Source: Shewanella pealeana ATCC 700345
GTDB lineage: Bacteria > Pseudomonadota > Gammaproteobacteria > Enterobacterales > Shewanellaceae
Direction of reading: 5' to 3'
Assembly (NCBI RefSeq): GCF_000018285.1
Contig: NC_009901.1
Span: 3,595,001 to 3,659,000 of the forward strand
Length of the DNA stretch: 64,000 bases
Positions 26,439 to 35,659 of this stretch are shown piece by piece. The notes under the pieces are model-generated. The model made no database searches. It was not told where the DNA came from and saw only the letters and a list, made by a program, of their open reading frames with translations. The position numbers and the translations under genes are program-made. Positions within the stretch are counted from its first letter, which is position 1, and each line of letters opens with the position of its first letter.

Positions 26439-26894
26439 TTAACTTGGCTTATGATTCTTAGTTATAAATCGGTCCAATTGATTGCCAAATGCTTGCTTTT
26501 CACTAGCACCAATTGCTGCTGGCCCACCAGTTTGTACGCCGCTGGCGCGCATGGTGTCCATAAAGTCGCGCATATTTAAAATCGACTTGATGTTCTGTTC
26601 AGTATATAGCTCACCACGCGGGTTTAAGGCAAAGCCGCCTTTATCGATTACCTCTGATGCGAGTGGAATATCTGCCGTAATCACTAAATCACCCGCGCTG
26701 AGCAGTTTAACGATTTCGTCATCGGCCACATCAAAGCCCGAAGAGACCGTTTTCAAGTTAATATAAGGTGATGGAGGGATACGCATCCAATGATTAGCCA
26801 CCAGCGTCACTTCAACTTTGGCTCTATCTGCGACTCTAAATAAAATCTCTTTAATCACACCCGGACATGCATCGGCGTCAACCCAAACTTTCAT
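26439..26894 (-). CDS. yaiI: YaiI/YqxD family (UPF0178) protein
   Basis: The 151-aa protein begins [18 protein letters not shown], a hallmark of UPF0178 (DUF188), with later [28 protein letters not shown] and LNPRGELYT. The Asp clusters resemble PIN/NYN-type nuclease sites, but no activity is established. The length fits the family. It is a solitary gene facing the lipoprotein gene. Confidence 0.92.
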   Translation of the reverse strand: MKVWVDADACPGVIKEILFRVADRAKVEVTLVANHWMRIPPSPYINLKTVSSGFDVADDEIVKLLSAGDLVITADIPLASEVIDKGGFALNPRGELYTEQNIKSILNMRDFMDTMRASGVQTGGPAAIGASEKQAFGNQLDRFITKNHKPS

Positions 26895-27065
26895 TACTGC
26901 TCCTCACATTGACCCACAGCCAAATAAAATCAGCTGAGAATTATAACAGCAATTTTGCATTACCCTTAGCCAAAGCCGCCAATAAAAACTAGATAAAATA
27001 CACCTGCCTAAGATATGATTTCGCTATATGCCTCTTCTATAAATTACAGCTAGGTCGTTATTCCT

Positions 27066-27743
27066 ATGAGCGAATTTACTCCTGAGTGTTTTAATTTCTT
27101 AAACCTACTTTCGGTTAATAACGACAGAGAGTGGTTTAAAGCCAATCAACAACAATATGAAGATAAAGTCCGCACCCCGGCATTAAAGTTTATCGAAGCC
27201 ATGCAGCCGCATATTCTTGGGCTATCGCCGCGATTAACCGCTGTGCCTAAAAAAGTCGGCGGCAGCATGATGCGCCCTCAACGTGATAGTCGCTTTAGTA
27301 AAGATAAGACGCCCTATAAAACCAATGTCGGCATTCAGTTTAGGCATTTTCAGGGCAAAGATGTACACGCCCCAGGCTTGTACCTACACATTGCCAACGA
27401 TGGCTGCTTTATTGGCGCAGGAATTTGGCATCCAGAATCTAAGACCCTAAACGCCATTAGAAGCTGCATAGATGAAAACCCCAATGGCTATAAAAAAGCG
27501 CTGCGTGAATTAACAGCCCAAGGTTTTGAGATGCAAGGCAGCACGCTTATTCGCCCACCAAAAGGCTATGACAAAAACCATCCAATGTTAGAGGAGCTTA
27601 AGCGCAAAGACTTTATCGCCATAAAGCCGCTAAGTATCGAGCAAGTGTGTGCACCTGAGTTTGTCGATGTTTGCGCCCGAGAGTTCGCCGCATGCCAGCA
27701 ACTGATGCGCTACTTGTGCTTTGCGTTAGATCTCGATTACTAA
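27066..27743 (+). CDS. DUF2461 (TIGR02453) family protein
   Basis: The 225-aa cytoplasmic protein has the DUF2461 features: FNFLNLLSVNNDREWFKANQQQYE, then GGSMMRPQRDSRFSKDKTPYKTNVGIQFRH, and GCFIGAGIWHPESKTLNAIR. The family has no known function. No signal or TM is present. It is followed after 116 nt by the RNA methyltransferase gene on the same strand. Confidence 0.9.
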   Translation: MSEFTPECFNFLNLLSVNNDREWFKANQQQYEDKVRTPALKFIEAMQPHILGLSPRLTAVPKKVGGSMMRPQRDSRFSKDKTPYKTNVGIQFRHFQGKDVHAPGLYLHIANDGCFIGAGIWHPESKTLNAIRSCIDENPNGYKKALRELTAQGFEMQGSTLIRPPKGYDKNHPMLEELKRKDFIAIKPLSIEQVCAPEFVDVCAREFAACQQLMRYLCFALDLDY

Positions 27744-27859
27744 GGCCCTCCTATCTAGCAGGCGTTTCTATCAAGCGCCTCTACACGCAAGTGTAATCTC
27801 TGCTACAATTGCGCCAGTTTTAATTTCCAGCCAATTTAGGCTAGCTCAGGCACATTCTA

Positions 27860-29209
27860 ATGATAGAACCGTCATCATCTCCTCAAGATGCTTTTCAAGC
27901 AGGTACTCCCGCACAAAAACGAGCGTTAAGCTATAGCAACACCATACATCAGCTGTTTATCAGCGTGATGAATGAGAAGCTACCTGCAGATCGCATTGTT
28001 GGTGAATACTTTAGAATCAATAAGAAACATGGCTCTAAAGATCGACGCGTCATAAGAGAAAGCCTGTTTGCTCTATTTCGTTGGTGGGGCTGGCTTAAAA
28101 AGGTTCACACCAGTGAACAACAAGATGCAACCTGGTTTGCTTGTTTAAGCCTCGTTGCTGAATTAGAAGCTCATAAATGGCCTCAATTTAGTGAGGCGTG
28201 GCGCGAGTTTGCCAACCAGTCAGCTGAGTTTAGTCTCAGCCAAGCCAGTCAAATATTGACCAGTGTTAGCGACAGATGTGAGTACTTAAACCAGCAGTTT
28301 TCCCACTTAAGCTTTAATGATGCTGAGTTATTACCAGAGTGGTTTTGGACTGTCTCTCAAGTCAATGACGCAGATAAGCAAGCTGTTATCGAAGCCATGT
28401 GTTCACGTCCGCCAATCTGGGGCCGCGCGCAAACATTGACTCAAGAGCAGCTTATCGCGTCACTTGCAAGCAAAGATATCGTTGCTATTGCCAGTGAGTT
28501 TTTTGATGATGCAGTGAGTCTTGGACATAAGAGCATTAACCTCAATGCTATTGATGCCTATCAGCGCGGTGAGCTTGAGATCCAAGATCTTGGTTCTCAA
28601 GTCATCGGTCAAATCTGTGCCCCTAAAGCGGATGAGCAGTGGTGGGATACCTGCTCAGGCGCTGGTGGTAAAACACTGCAGCTGCGCTCTTTAATGCTAA
28701 GACAAGACTCATCCGCGTCTGGTGAGATCGTCTCATCAGATATTCGTCGCAAACCGTTAGAAGAATTGCTAAAGCGCGCTAAACGAGCAGGCTTTAATGG
28801 CATCACGACTGCGCCTTGGAAAAGTGATGACTTACCCGTAAAGGCCAGCTCTTTCGATGGAGTATTAGTCGATGCCCCTTGTAGCTGTACAGGCACCTGG
28901 CGACGTAACCCAGATATGCGCTGGCTAGATGAGGCAAGCGTTGTTACCGATAAGCACGCACTACAGTTAGATATCCTCACTCGTAGCGCCAAGGCAGTTA
29001 AGTCTCAAGGTCAGCTGGTCTATGCCACTTGCTCATTGTCACCTATCGAAAATGAGCAGGTAGTGAATGCCTTTTTAGCTGAAAATAGCGAGTTTGAGTT
29101 ACAAACTCTGACGCACCCGTTTACCGGCGAGCAAACACAGCTGCTCACCATCTGGCCCCATGAGGCCGATACCGACGGCATGTTTGTCGCTAAGATGAAA
29201 AAGCGCTAA
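27860..29209 (+). CDS. RsmB/NOP-family RNA m5C methyltransferase
   Basis: The 449-aa protein has an N-terminal RNA-binding region (with KKHGSKDRRVIRESLFALFRWW, NusB-like) and a C-terminal Fmu/NOL1/NOP2/Sun methyltransferase domain. Visible motifs are QDLGSQVIGQI, the SAM loop DTCSGAGGKTLQL, DAPCSCTGTWRRNPD with the assisting Cys, and YATCSLSPIENEQVV with the catalytic Cys. The target (16S C967, C1407 or other) is not decided by the sequence, so no symbol is given. A terminator follows at 29234-29264. Confidence 0.9.
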   Translation: MIEPSSSPQDAFQAGTPAQKRALSYSNTIHQLFISVMNEKLPADRIVGEYFRINKKHGSKDRRVIRESLFALFRWWGWLKKVHTSEQQDATWFACLSLVAELEAHKWPQFSEAWREFANQSAEFSLSQASQILTSVSDRCEYLNQQFSHLSFNDAELLPEWFWTVSQVNDADKQAVIEAMCSRPPIWGRAQTLTQEQLIASLASKDIVAIASEFFDDAVSLGHKSINLNAIDAYQRGELEIQDLGSQVIGQICAPKADEQWWDTCSGAGGKTLQLRSLMLRQDSSASGEIVSSDIRRKPLEELLKRAKRAGFNGITTAPWKSDDLPVKASSFDGVLVDAPCSCTGTWRRNPDMRWLDEASVVTDKHALQLDILTRSAKAVKSQGQLVYATCSLSPIENEQVVNAFLAENSEFELQTLTHPFTGEQTQLLTIWPHEADTDGMFVAKMKKR

Positions 29210-29233
29210 TACCGGTTCTCAAACGCTTAAAGT

Positions 29234-29264
29234 AAAAAAACGCCATACATTGTATGGCGTTTTT
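29234..29264 (+). terminator. Rho-independent terminator
   Basis: AAAAAAACGCCATACA-tt-GTATGGCGTTTTT hairpin 25 nt after the methyltransferase stop. Confidence 0.88.
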
Positions 29265-29403
29265 GTTAGCAATTTTGCCGATAATCACTTGGTTTAATCT
29301 AGGCCTTGTCTAATGTCTAATGACATTCTATATAAACTTTAACACCAGAGTCAGCACACAGGGGAATGGCTTATACCAAAAGTAAAGTCGCCCTATATGT
29401 GAC

Positions 29404-31113
29404 TTATATGTGGCTTAGGCTTTGCACATATCGTTCTCGGCGCTTAACACTTTGATTCTTGTATAAGTCATGCTCTGATTGCCGCAACCATTGGCCGCTA
29501 TCATTCACATCCCGATTAAAGCTGGCACCAAAATGAATGCTCACATCGCTATAGTGGTCAATCAAATAACCGGATTGGAGCCGTGAGACCTGCTGCTGTA
29601 TTTTATGGGAAATATCAGCCTCACACACAACGACAAAACTATTGTCTGCAATTCGATAGGTATTGGTTAACTCACTCATAGAATTTGAGTGAGTATCTGA
29701 ACTTGTGTCTACATACTCATAAACCTGTCTAAGTGACTCTGCTACACTACAAATAACCTTATCGACCTCATTATGACCTAGTTTTCGAGTCAGCAGCGGT
29801 AACCCCTCCAACGAAACTAAGGTCAAACATAACTGCCTAGAGGCTTGAGCACCGAAAGGCAACCCCTTAAGCATAGATTCATCAAATGCAAAACGATTGG
29901 GTAGACCCGTTAGCTTATCTGTGCGAGCGTTTTTCCTAGCAACTTCGAGTATTTCGATATGACGCTCTTTTTCCTCGGACAGCAAGCGAATTTTATAGGC
30001 TAACGCAAATGACAATAACAAGGCATCGGCTGCACCGCCGATTAAAGTAGCCAGTTCTGCGTTATCAAAAAAATCAGGCGTCAGTCCCATATTTCCAGGC
30101 AAGATCAGCACTGCGGGTAACAGTAAACAAGTAAAGGCTAGCAGGAAATATCGTGCAGGATGGAAGCCCTTTAACAGGCAGACATTGCCACAAAACATCG
30201 CAAGCCCTATCCATAACATGATCAACACCGACGCGATTATCGCCGTATAGGACACCAAATACATACTTGTTGGCAGGGCGATGATACATAGCCACAAAAG
30301 CCCTAAACTTAGCCGATAAAGTTTCGGTGACAACTCTGGGAGCTGCAAAAAATGTATATAGAATAGGATATTAAATATTGGTAGCCCAATAAAAAACAGA
30401 TGATGAAGCTCTAAATTGTGAAAATCAAACAGATGAGCCGGTAAGTGGAAAGTTAGCGCCCAGCCAGTTAAATAACATAGTACGTAACAAGCATAATAAA
30501 GAAATGCTTTATCACGGATGGAAACATAAATGATGCCATTATAGAGTGTGATAAATATTAACCCACCTATGCAAAGAATGATAAACAAGGCATAGATATC
30601 TGACTGACGCTTATGCTCTTTGTATTCTTCAACTTGAAGTTTAGGCTGGGATGAAAAGTAACGACTATTAACTCGAGTGATAAACCAGTAGTTTACTCCT
30701 ATGCTCATCTCAACGCTTCTGGCATAGTCGAACAAGAATTCGTAAGGAGCGTAATAACCACTATGAAAATATTGAGTTGAACCGTCCTCTCCAATTAACC
30801 AGTAATCGACGGACTCAATAATGGAATTTTTGACATTAACCGTCCAGTGCTTGTTGTAGTTATTCACCTGCACCGCTGACACCATCCAGTAATTACCACC
30901 AGAAAGCGATACCCTGTTCAACTCCTTTTTATCTTCCATCCAAGAGATAGTCTTCAAGAAGTCTTTGGGAACTTCATCTTCAGCCTCGGCACTAAAAATA
31001 AACGTTTTTTCCATCACAGCGGCTTGGCGAGCATAACTCACATCGCAATATACAAACACCGACAGTAACAACAGTAGTCGCATTATTATTTTTATTAGCA
31101 TTAACCGCGTCAC
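29404..31113 (-). CDS. 7TMR-DISM sensor with degenerate GGDEF domain
   Basis: The 569-aa membrane protein has a signal segment (residues 8-28), a periplasmic 7TMR-DISM extracellular domain (about 40-165), seven TM helices (about 175-385), a short coiled coil and a GGDEF-like domain (410-569). The GGDEF start (DKLTGLPNRFAF) is intact, but the signature loop reads YRIADNSFVVVC where YRxGGDEFxxL is expected. Both Gly and the acidic pair are lost. It therefore cannot be a normal cyclase; a GTP- or protein-binding role is inferred. It is monocistronic. Confidence 0.85.
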   Translation of the reverse strand: MTRLMLIKIIMRLLLLLSVFVYCDVSYARQAAVMEKTFIFSAEAEDEVPKDFLKTISWMEDKKELNRVSLSGGNYWMVSAVQVNNYNKHWTVNVKNSIIESVDYWLIGEDGSTQYFHSGYYAPYEFLFDYARSVEMSIGVNYWFITRVNSRYFSSQPKLQVEEYKEHKRQSDIYALFIILCIGGLIFITLYNGIIYVSIRDKAFLYYACYVLCYLTGWALTFHLPAHLFDFHNLELHHLFFIGLPIFNILFYIHFLQLPELSPKLYRLSLGLLWLCIIALPTSMYLVSYTAIIASVLIMLWIGLAMFCGNVCLLKGFHPARYFLLAFTCLLLPAVLILPGNMGLTPDFFDNAELATLIGGAADALLLSFALAYKIRLLSEEKERHIEILEVARKNARTDKLTGLPNRFAFDESMLKGLPFGAQASRQLCLTLVSLEGLPLLTRKLGHNEVDKVICSVAESLRQVYEYVDTSSDTHSNSMSELTNTYRIADNSFVVVCEADISHKIQQQVSRLQSGYLIDHYSDVSIHFGASFNRDVNDSGQWLRQSEHDLYKNQSVKRRERYVQSLSHI

Positions 31114-31413
31114 CTACACTTTCCCCATGCCGCCGAACTACTCCAGCTCACACTTCACCTGAATTTGTGACAACAGTTTACATAAACAACAAATAAGCAG
31201 CAATTCAATCATGTACCGAAATCGATAATCTCGCTTAACCTAGGCTCTCAAGCTAAGGGGGGATGAGGGTATTTTAAAGCGTGAATTTGTGCAGAAGCAA
31301 AAATAGAGCCGAAAGACTCGAAGTGAGTTCAAAGGTGTCAAACTCACTAACAGGGGAAGTGACTTAGGCGGATAAAATACCTGCCTAAGCCGATTTTATA
31401 TATCTGAAAACAA
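31114..31413. other. Intergenic region
   Basis: No ORF. Arms AGTGAGTT (31322-31329) and AACTCACT (31341-31348) form a small palindrome without T-run; no other structure is recognised. Confidence 0.45.
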
Positions 31414-31953
31414 TTAGAAAGAGGCTTTAGCGCCTAAATAAAATCCTGAGTCTAAGCTAGTATTAGATGCATGATCATACTGTAAACGAATATCGCGATA
31501 CCCCACAAACAGGGCTAGAGCGGGATTGAGACTGTACTGCACTCGACCATCTAACTGCCACGAACCGTCAATATCACCAAAGGACAATACCGATGGTGAA
31601 TAGTATCCCGAACCATGAACAGAAACATTCGAGCCTAAATGCATCGCGTAGCGACCGCCGATACCAACAAAGTTACCGTTTTGACTCTTCTTTGACCACA
31701 CTTGAGAAAACTTAGCCCCCAATTCAAAGTGATGAATACCTGCGTCATGGGCGATATGCAGTGCACCCGATAGCATCTGCCCTCCCTTATCGGCATAGAT
31801 ATAATCAAGGGATGCGTTAACGTCTTTATTGAGATCAAACTGTAACTCTGTCGACAACATGTCGTCATTTAGACCGAATGTAAAATCTGTCGCATAGGCA
31901 TTGATAGACAAAGCGCTCAGCACAAGCGTTGTCATTAAGGTTTTTACTGTCAT
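31414..31953 (-). CDS. YfaZ-family outer-membrane protein
   Basis: The 179-aa precursor has a signal peptide ending INAYA-TDF and alternating beta-strand patterns closing with an aromatic C-terminus (GAKASF), typical of a small outer-membrane beta-barrel. The layout fits YfaZ-like proteins: SGALHIAHDAGIHHFELGAK, GIGGRYAMHLG, FVGYRDIRLQYD. Function is unknown. It is a solitary gene. Confidence 0.78.
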   Translation of the reverse strand: MTVKTLMTTLVLSALSINAYATDFTFGLNDDMLSTELQFDLNKDVNASLDYIYADKGGQMLSGALHIAHDAGIHHFELGAKFSQVWSKKSQNGNFVGIGGRYAMHLGSNVSVHGSGYYSPSVLSFGDIDGSWQLDGRVQYSLNPALALFVGYRDIRLQYDHASNTSLDSGFYLGAKASF

Positions 31954-32370
31954 TTATGATCCCGAAACTTATGAGCTTTCGTCAAGCATACCTAAAGGGC
32001 TGACGCATTTTTATAGAAACCTAAACTTAGACTGTACATTTAAATAAACACGGACAACTGGCAAACCTAAAAGCAACAGCAGCAACCATAAGCACACAAG
32101 CGCATCCAGATGTAACATTGGGAGGGATTATTAATTTTACCTATAAATTCTTTATGTTAGCGATCGCTTTATCACTACATAGACGCTTTACTGAAAAAAA
32201 ATAAATATCGAACTTTTTGATGTGATAACTTAGGCCCAACGTTATCGAGCAGCAGTCCTCAAAGCCTTGCCAGCATTAGGCTTGAAGCAGATTTATTTTA
32301 TTCAAAACCTACACTGCTTATTAGGCAAGGACTATACTCAATTATCAGAAAAAATTGCTTTGGAGCACAG
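31954..32370. other. Intergenic region
   Basis: No ORF with coding character; AT-rich sequence with the promoters of two divergent genes, not resolved. Confidence 0.45.
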
Positions 32371-33447
32371 ATGAAACAATTAAAATTAACCCCAATTACC
32401 ATCGCTATCGCCACAGGCTTGATGCTATCGGGTTGCGGGTCAGACAGTGATTCTAATGAGCCAGAACAAGCTCTGTTCAGCCTTGGCGTTTCAGATAATC
32501 CTGCAGACGCTAACATAGTCAATGTGGCTTTTAAGCAGGTTATTCTAAAGAACAGTGAGGGCGCGTTCTCATTCGATGTCTCAACTGGGGATGATGGTTT
32601 ACAACATGTCGACCTATTAAGCTTCCAGGGTCAAGATGTTGAAACATTAGTTAGCGGTCAATCTGTTCCCGTAGGTGAATACCAGATGTGTATTTACATG
32701 GAAAATAACACCATCTCTAGCGATGAAAGCTCTTATGTATTAAGTGGTGCAACAGAAGATGAAAATGGTGACTTTGTTGGCGGTGACATTGAAGGCTTAG
32801 TCACTAACAGTAACGGCTCTTGTGGTGGTGTCGGGGCCGATGAAGATAACACAGGTCGCCTCTTCTTTAATAAATCCTTTACAATCGCGGCTGGTAACAA
32901 CAATTTTGTTGCCGAGTTTAACCTAGCTAAAGGCCTGCAAGCTCCCCACGGCAATAAAGAATACTGGACACTAAAACCAACTTCCGTACAGCTGGTTAAT
33001 GCCTCTGACGTTGGTGCAATTAAAGGCCAGATAAGTCAAGCGACAATGGATAATTGTGAGGCTGCTGCAGGCGGTTCAGAGTTTAGCCCTGCGGTTTACC
33101 TTTACCCAAGTGAAACAGCACTGGATCAGATGGCAGACTTTAGAACGGGTCCAAATGTCTTAACTCAGGTAGCACCAATCACATCGGCGAGAGTTAACCC
33201 AATCCTTGATGGCAGCGATAATGTCACTGGCTATGAATACGAATTTGGTTTTGTGGTCGCCGACACCTATAGCCTTGGTTACACCTGCCTAGCGCAAAAT
33301 GATGATCCAGAAGAGTCTAACGTCCGTGAACCTGAAGATGGTAGCGCGCCGTTTTTTATCGACTCTGCTGAGCAAGACGTCACTGTTACTCTAGGTGAAA
33401 CGACTACACGTCATTTTCCTGAGTCATTTGAGCCTGTCACGCCTTAA
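32371..33447 (+). CDS. DUF4382 lipoprotein
   Basis: The lipobox LMLSGC (Cys22) ends a lipoprotein signal, followed by GSDSDSNEPE. A DUF4382 domain spans about residues 35-200: FSLGVSDNPADANIVNVAFKQV, VDLLSFQGQDVETLVSGQSVPVGEYQMCIYM. The C-terminal part resembles another prealbumin-like beta sandwich (GYEYEFGFVVADTYSLGYTC). It is predicted to be an outer-membrane or surface lipoprotein of unknown role. A terminator lies at 33473-33494. Confidence 0.85.
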   Translation: MKQLKLTPITIAIATGLMLSGCGSDSDSNEPEQALFSLGVSDNPADANIVNVAFKQVILKNSEGAFSFDVSTGDDGLQHVDLLSFQGQDVETLVSGQSVPVGEYQMCIYMENNTISSDESSYVLSGATEDENGDFVGGDIEGLVTNSNGSCGGVGADEDNTGRLFFNKSFTIAAGNNNFVAEFNLAKGLQAPHGNKEYWTLKPTSVQLVNASDVGAIKGQISQATMDNCEAAAGGSEFSPAVYLYPSETALDQMADFRTGPNVLTQVAPITSARVNPILDGSDNVTGYEYEFGFVVADTYSLGYTCLAQNDDPEESNVREPEDGSAPFFIDSAEQDVTVTLGETTTRHFPESFEPVTP

Positions 33448-33472
33448 CTCAATGTGACAGTTACAATCACTA

Positions 33473-33494
33473 TAAAGGGGCTTAGCGCCCCTTT
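33473..33494 (+). terminator. Rho-independent terminator
   Basis: AAAGGGGC-ttag-GCCCCTTTT, 26 nt after the DUF4382 lipoprotein stop. Confidence 0.85.
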
Positions 33495-33605
33495 TCTGCC
33501 ACTTATAGAACCGCCCCCTCCCGCTGTAAGCTAACGCCGCCAACAAAAACTCTGCACAAACCCATAAAATACCGTTAGAGTATCCCTAGCTAAACAAAGG
33601 GGGAA

Positions 33606-34091
33606 ATGATGACAGCTTCCATTTACGATTTTTCAGTTAACAATATTCAGGGAAAAACGGTTTCACTGGCGAACTTTAAAGACAAAGTCATATTGATTGT
33701 TAATACAGCCAGCGAATGTGGCTTTACGCCTCAATATAAGGAGCTTGAGGCTCTGTACCAAAAACACCAGTCTCAAGGGCTGGCGGTGCTTGGGTTTCCA
33801 TGTAACCAGTTTGGCGAGCAAGAAAAAGGGGATAACCAAGCCATTAGCTCATTTTGTGAATTAAATTTTGGTGTGACCTTCCCACTATTTGAAAAAATTG
33901 AAGTAAATGGCGCCAATACCGCTCCACTGTATGCACATTTAAAGCAATCTGCTAAAGGCTTACTGGGTTCTGAAGCAATAAAGTGGAACTTTACCAAGTT
34001 TTTAGTCGATAGGCAGGGCAAAGTCACCCAACGCTTTGCGCCAACGACGAAGCCAATGGCAATTGAAGGTGAAATATTAAAGCTACTTTAG
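33606..34091 (+). CDS. Glutathione peroxidase (Cys type)
   Basis: The 161-aa thiol peroxidase shows the catalytic tetrad of the family: NTASECGFT with peroxidatic Cys38 in place of selenocysteine, GFPCNQFGEQE with Gln68, and KWNFTKFLVD with Trp127 and Asn128. It reduces hydroperoxides, probably with thioredoxin as in many bacterial members (inference). An AAGGGGGAA ribosome site precedes two adjacent ATGs (33606, 33609). It is followed by the small-RNA-like array on the same strand. Confidence 0.94.
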   Translation: MMTASIYDFSVNNIQGKTVSLANFKDKVILIVNTASECGFTPQYKELEALYQKHQSQGLAVLGFPCNQFGEQEKGDNQAISSFCELNFGVTFPLFEKIEVNGANTAPLYAHLKQSAKGLLGSEAIKWNFTKFLVDRQGKVTQRFAPTTKPMAIEGEILKLL

Positions 34092-34189
34092 TCATTAAAA
34101 TGAATAACTTAAAATCACCTTTTAAAAAGATCATATATTCTGGATTCTTTTTTGAACTTTATCACAATACTCATCTCTAACTTCTTGAG

Positions 34190-34290
34190 CATTGATTTTT
34201 ATGTTCATCATTCTCCCTGGGGCTTCTAGCGCAGCCCCCTTGGTCTCAATGTAGATCAATCAGGCAACCCCTTGGGTTGCCCTTTTTTTA
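34190..34290 (+). ncRNA. Diverged first member of the tandem sRNA-like array
   Basis: This element shares with the four units below an unstructured GTTCATCAT...CCCT core (34203-34217), a stem GGGGCT (34219-34224)/AGCCCC (34233-34238) whose loop carries CTAGCGC, and a GGCAACCC-ctt-GGGTTGCC terminator (34263-34282) followed by a T-run. The stem sequence differs completely from the other units yet pairs. A 17-codon ORF (MFIILPGASSAAPLVSM) starts at the ATG at 34201. The 5' end is not defined. Confidence 0.6.
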
Positions 34291-34432
34291 TCCTGTTTTC
34301 GCTCGCTGCATATTTTTGTGCATTTTTATGAAAAATTTCTAGCATCGATTGAACTAAATATAAAATGATGAGTCTGACTATATGAACCGATTCTCTTTGA
34401 GTGAATATATTAAAGATTAACGACTTAATATA

Positions 34433-34580
34433 TTGGCTTAACCTTAGTTTCATTGTTCATCATCATTCCCTTAGGCATTCCTTATAGGTTTGCCATCGAG
34501 TTAAGTCTTTCGCTAGCGCATTAAGGTTTAACTTTTGAACTAATTCTTTATGGCAATCTCATTAGGTTGCCATTTTTTTT
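34433..34580 (+). ncRNA. Tandem sRNA-like unit 1 (type A)
   Basis: Core TTGGCTTAACCTTAGTTTC plus ATTGTTCATCATCATTCCC is identical in units 1-4. The central stem GAGTTAAGT (34498-34506)/GTTTAACTT (34526-34534) uses G-U pairs where unit 4 has Watson-Crick pairs, and its loop carries CTAGCGC (34513-34519). The terminator GGCAATCT-catt-AGGTTGCC is followed by eight T. Upstream, at 34382-34420, lies the mini-ORF MNRFSLSEYIKD. The transcript start is not known; it may lie before the mini-ORF. Confidence 0.72.
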
Positions 34581-34849
34581 ATTGCCTATTTGACTCAAGA
34601 CTGTCTGCCACTCGAAATGACGAGCCAAAGCAAAAAAATTCTGTCTGCAAAACAATTCATTAAACTAATGATTAGAAATAATGCCTGCAAATAATCTTAA
34701 TTATTTAGATACTTAGAATCACTTAGTTCCAAACTAATAAAATATTTGCTGATAAATTTGAAACTTGACGGAACTAACTGAGATTTATTGACTCTGACTA
34801 TATGAAGCGATTCTCGTTAAGTGAATATTTTAGCCCATAGGTGCTGATG

Positions 34850-34998
34850 TTGGCTTAACCTTAGTTTCATTGTTCATCATCATTCCCTTGGCATTCCGAT
34901 TAGGTTTGCCCTTGGAGATAAGCGGTTAGCTAGCGCAAAAACAGCTTGTTTCTCCTTCGCTATTGTTATGGCAACCTATTTAGGTTGCCATTTTTTTT
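34850..34998 (+). ncRNA. Tandem sRNA-like unit 2 (type B)
   Basis: It has the same 5' core as unit 1 and a different 3' half. The stem is GGAGATAAGC (34914-34923) with GCTTGTTTCTCC (34944-34955), the loop carries CTAGCGC (34930-34936), and the terminator GGCAACCT-at-TAGGTTGCC ends in eight T (34970-34998). The mini-ORF MKRFSLSEYFSP is at 34802-34840. Confidence 0.75.
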
Positions 34999-35254
34999 AC
35001 CGCTAATTTGACTAAAGACTGTTAATGACTCGACATGACTTAGGCAAAACTATTCAGCCTAAAAGCAATTAAGCTAACAACTTGAATGACAGGAAATAAT
35101 TCTGATAATTTAGGTGCTTAGTAAAAATGCATTCCAATCTAATAAAATAATTGCAGATAAATTGAAACTTGAGGGAACTAACTGGGATTTATTGACTCTG
35201 ACTATATGAACCGATTCTCGTTAAGTGAATATTCGAGCCAGTAGGCTAAAAATG

Positions 35255-35403
35255 TTGGCTTAACCTTAGTTTCATTGTTCATCATCATTCCCTTGGCATT
35301 CCGACTCGGTTTGCCCTTGGAGGTAAGCGGTTAGCTAGCGCAAAAACAGCTTATTTCTCCTTCGCTATTGTTATGGCAACCTCTTTAGGTTGCCATTTTT
35401 TTT
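35255..35403 (+). ncRNA. Tandem sRNA-like unit 3 (type B)
   Basis: It is nearly identical to unit 2, 405 bp downstream. Stem GGAGGTAAGC (35319-35328)/GCTTATTTCTCC (35349-35360) keeps pairing despite changes on both sides. The loop has CTAGCGC (35335-35341). Terminator arms GGCAACCT/AGGTTGCC at 35375-35394 are followed by eight T. The mini-ORF MNRFSLSEYSSQ is at 35206-35244. Confidence 0.75.
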
Positions 35404-35659
35404 ACCGCTAATTTGACTAAAGACTGTTAATGACTCGACATGACTTAGGCAAAACTATTCAGCCTAAAAGCAATTAAGCTAATAACTTGAATGACAGAAA
35501 ATAATTCTGATAATTTAGGTGCTTAGTAAAAATGTATTCCAATCTAATAAAATAATTGCAGATAAATTGAAACTTGAGGGAACTAACTGGGATTTATTGA
35601 CTCTGACTATATGAACCGATTCTCGTTAAGTGAATATTCAAGCCAGTAGGCTAAAGATG

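Noticed and set aside
29404..31113. Active diguanylate cyclase
   Set aside because: The GGDEF signature is replaced by IADNSF, losing both Gly and the catalytic acidic residues.
35190..35235. Sigma-70 promoter TTGACT...TATATG before the sRNA-like units
   Set aside because: The boxes are separated by only about 7 nt and no other well-spaced pair is shared by all units, so no promoter is annotated.
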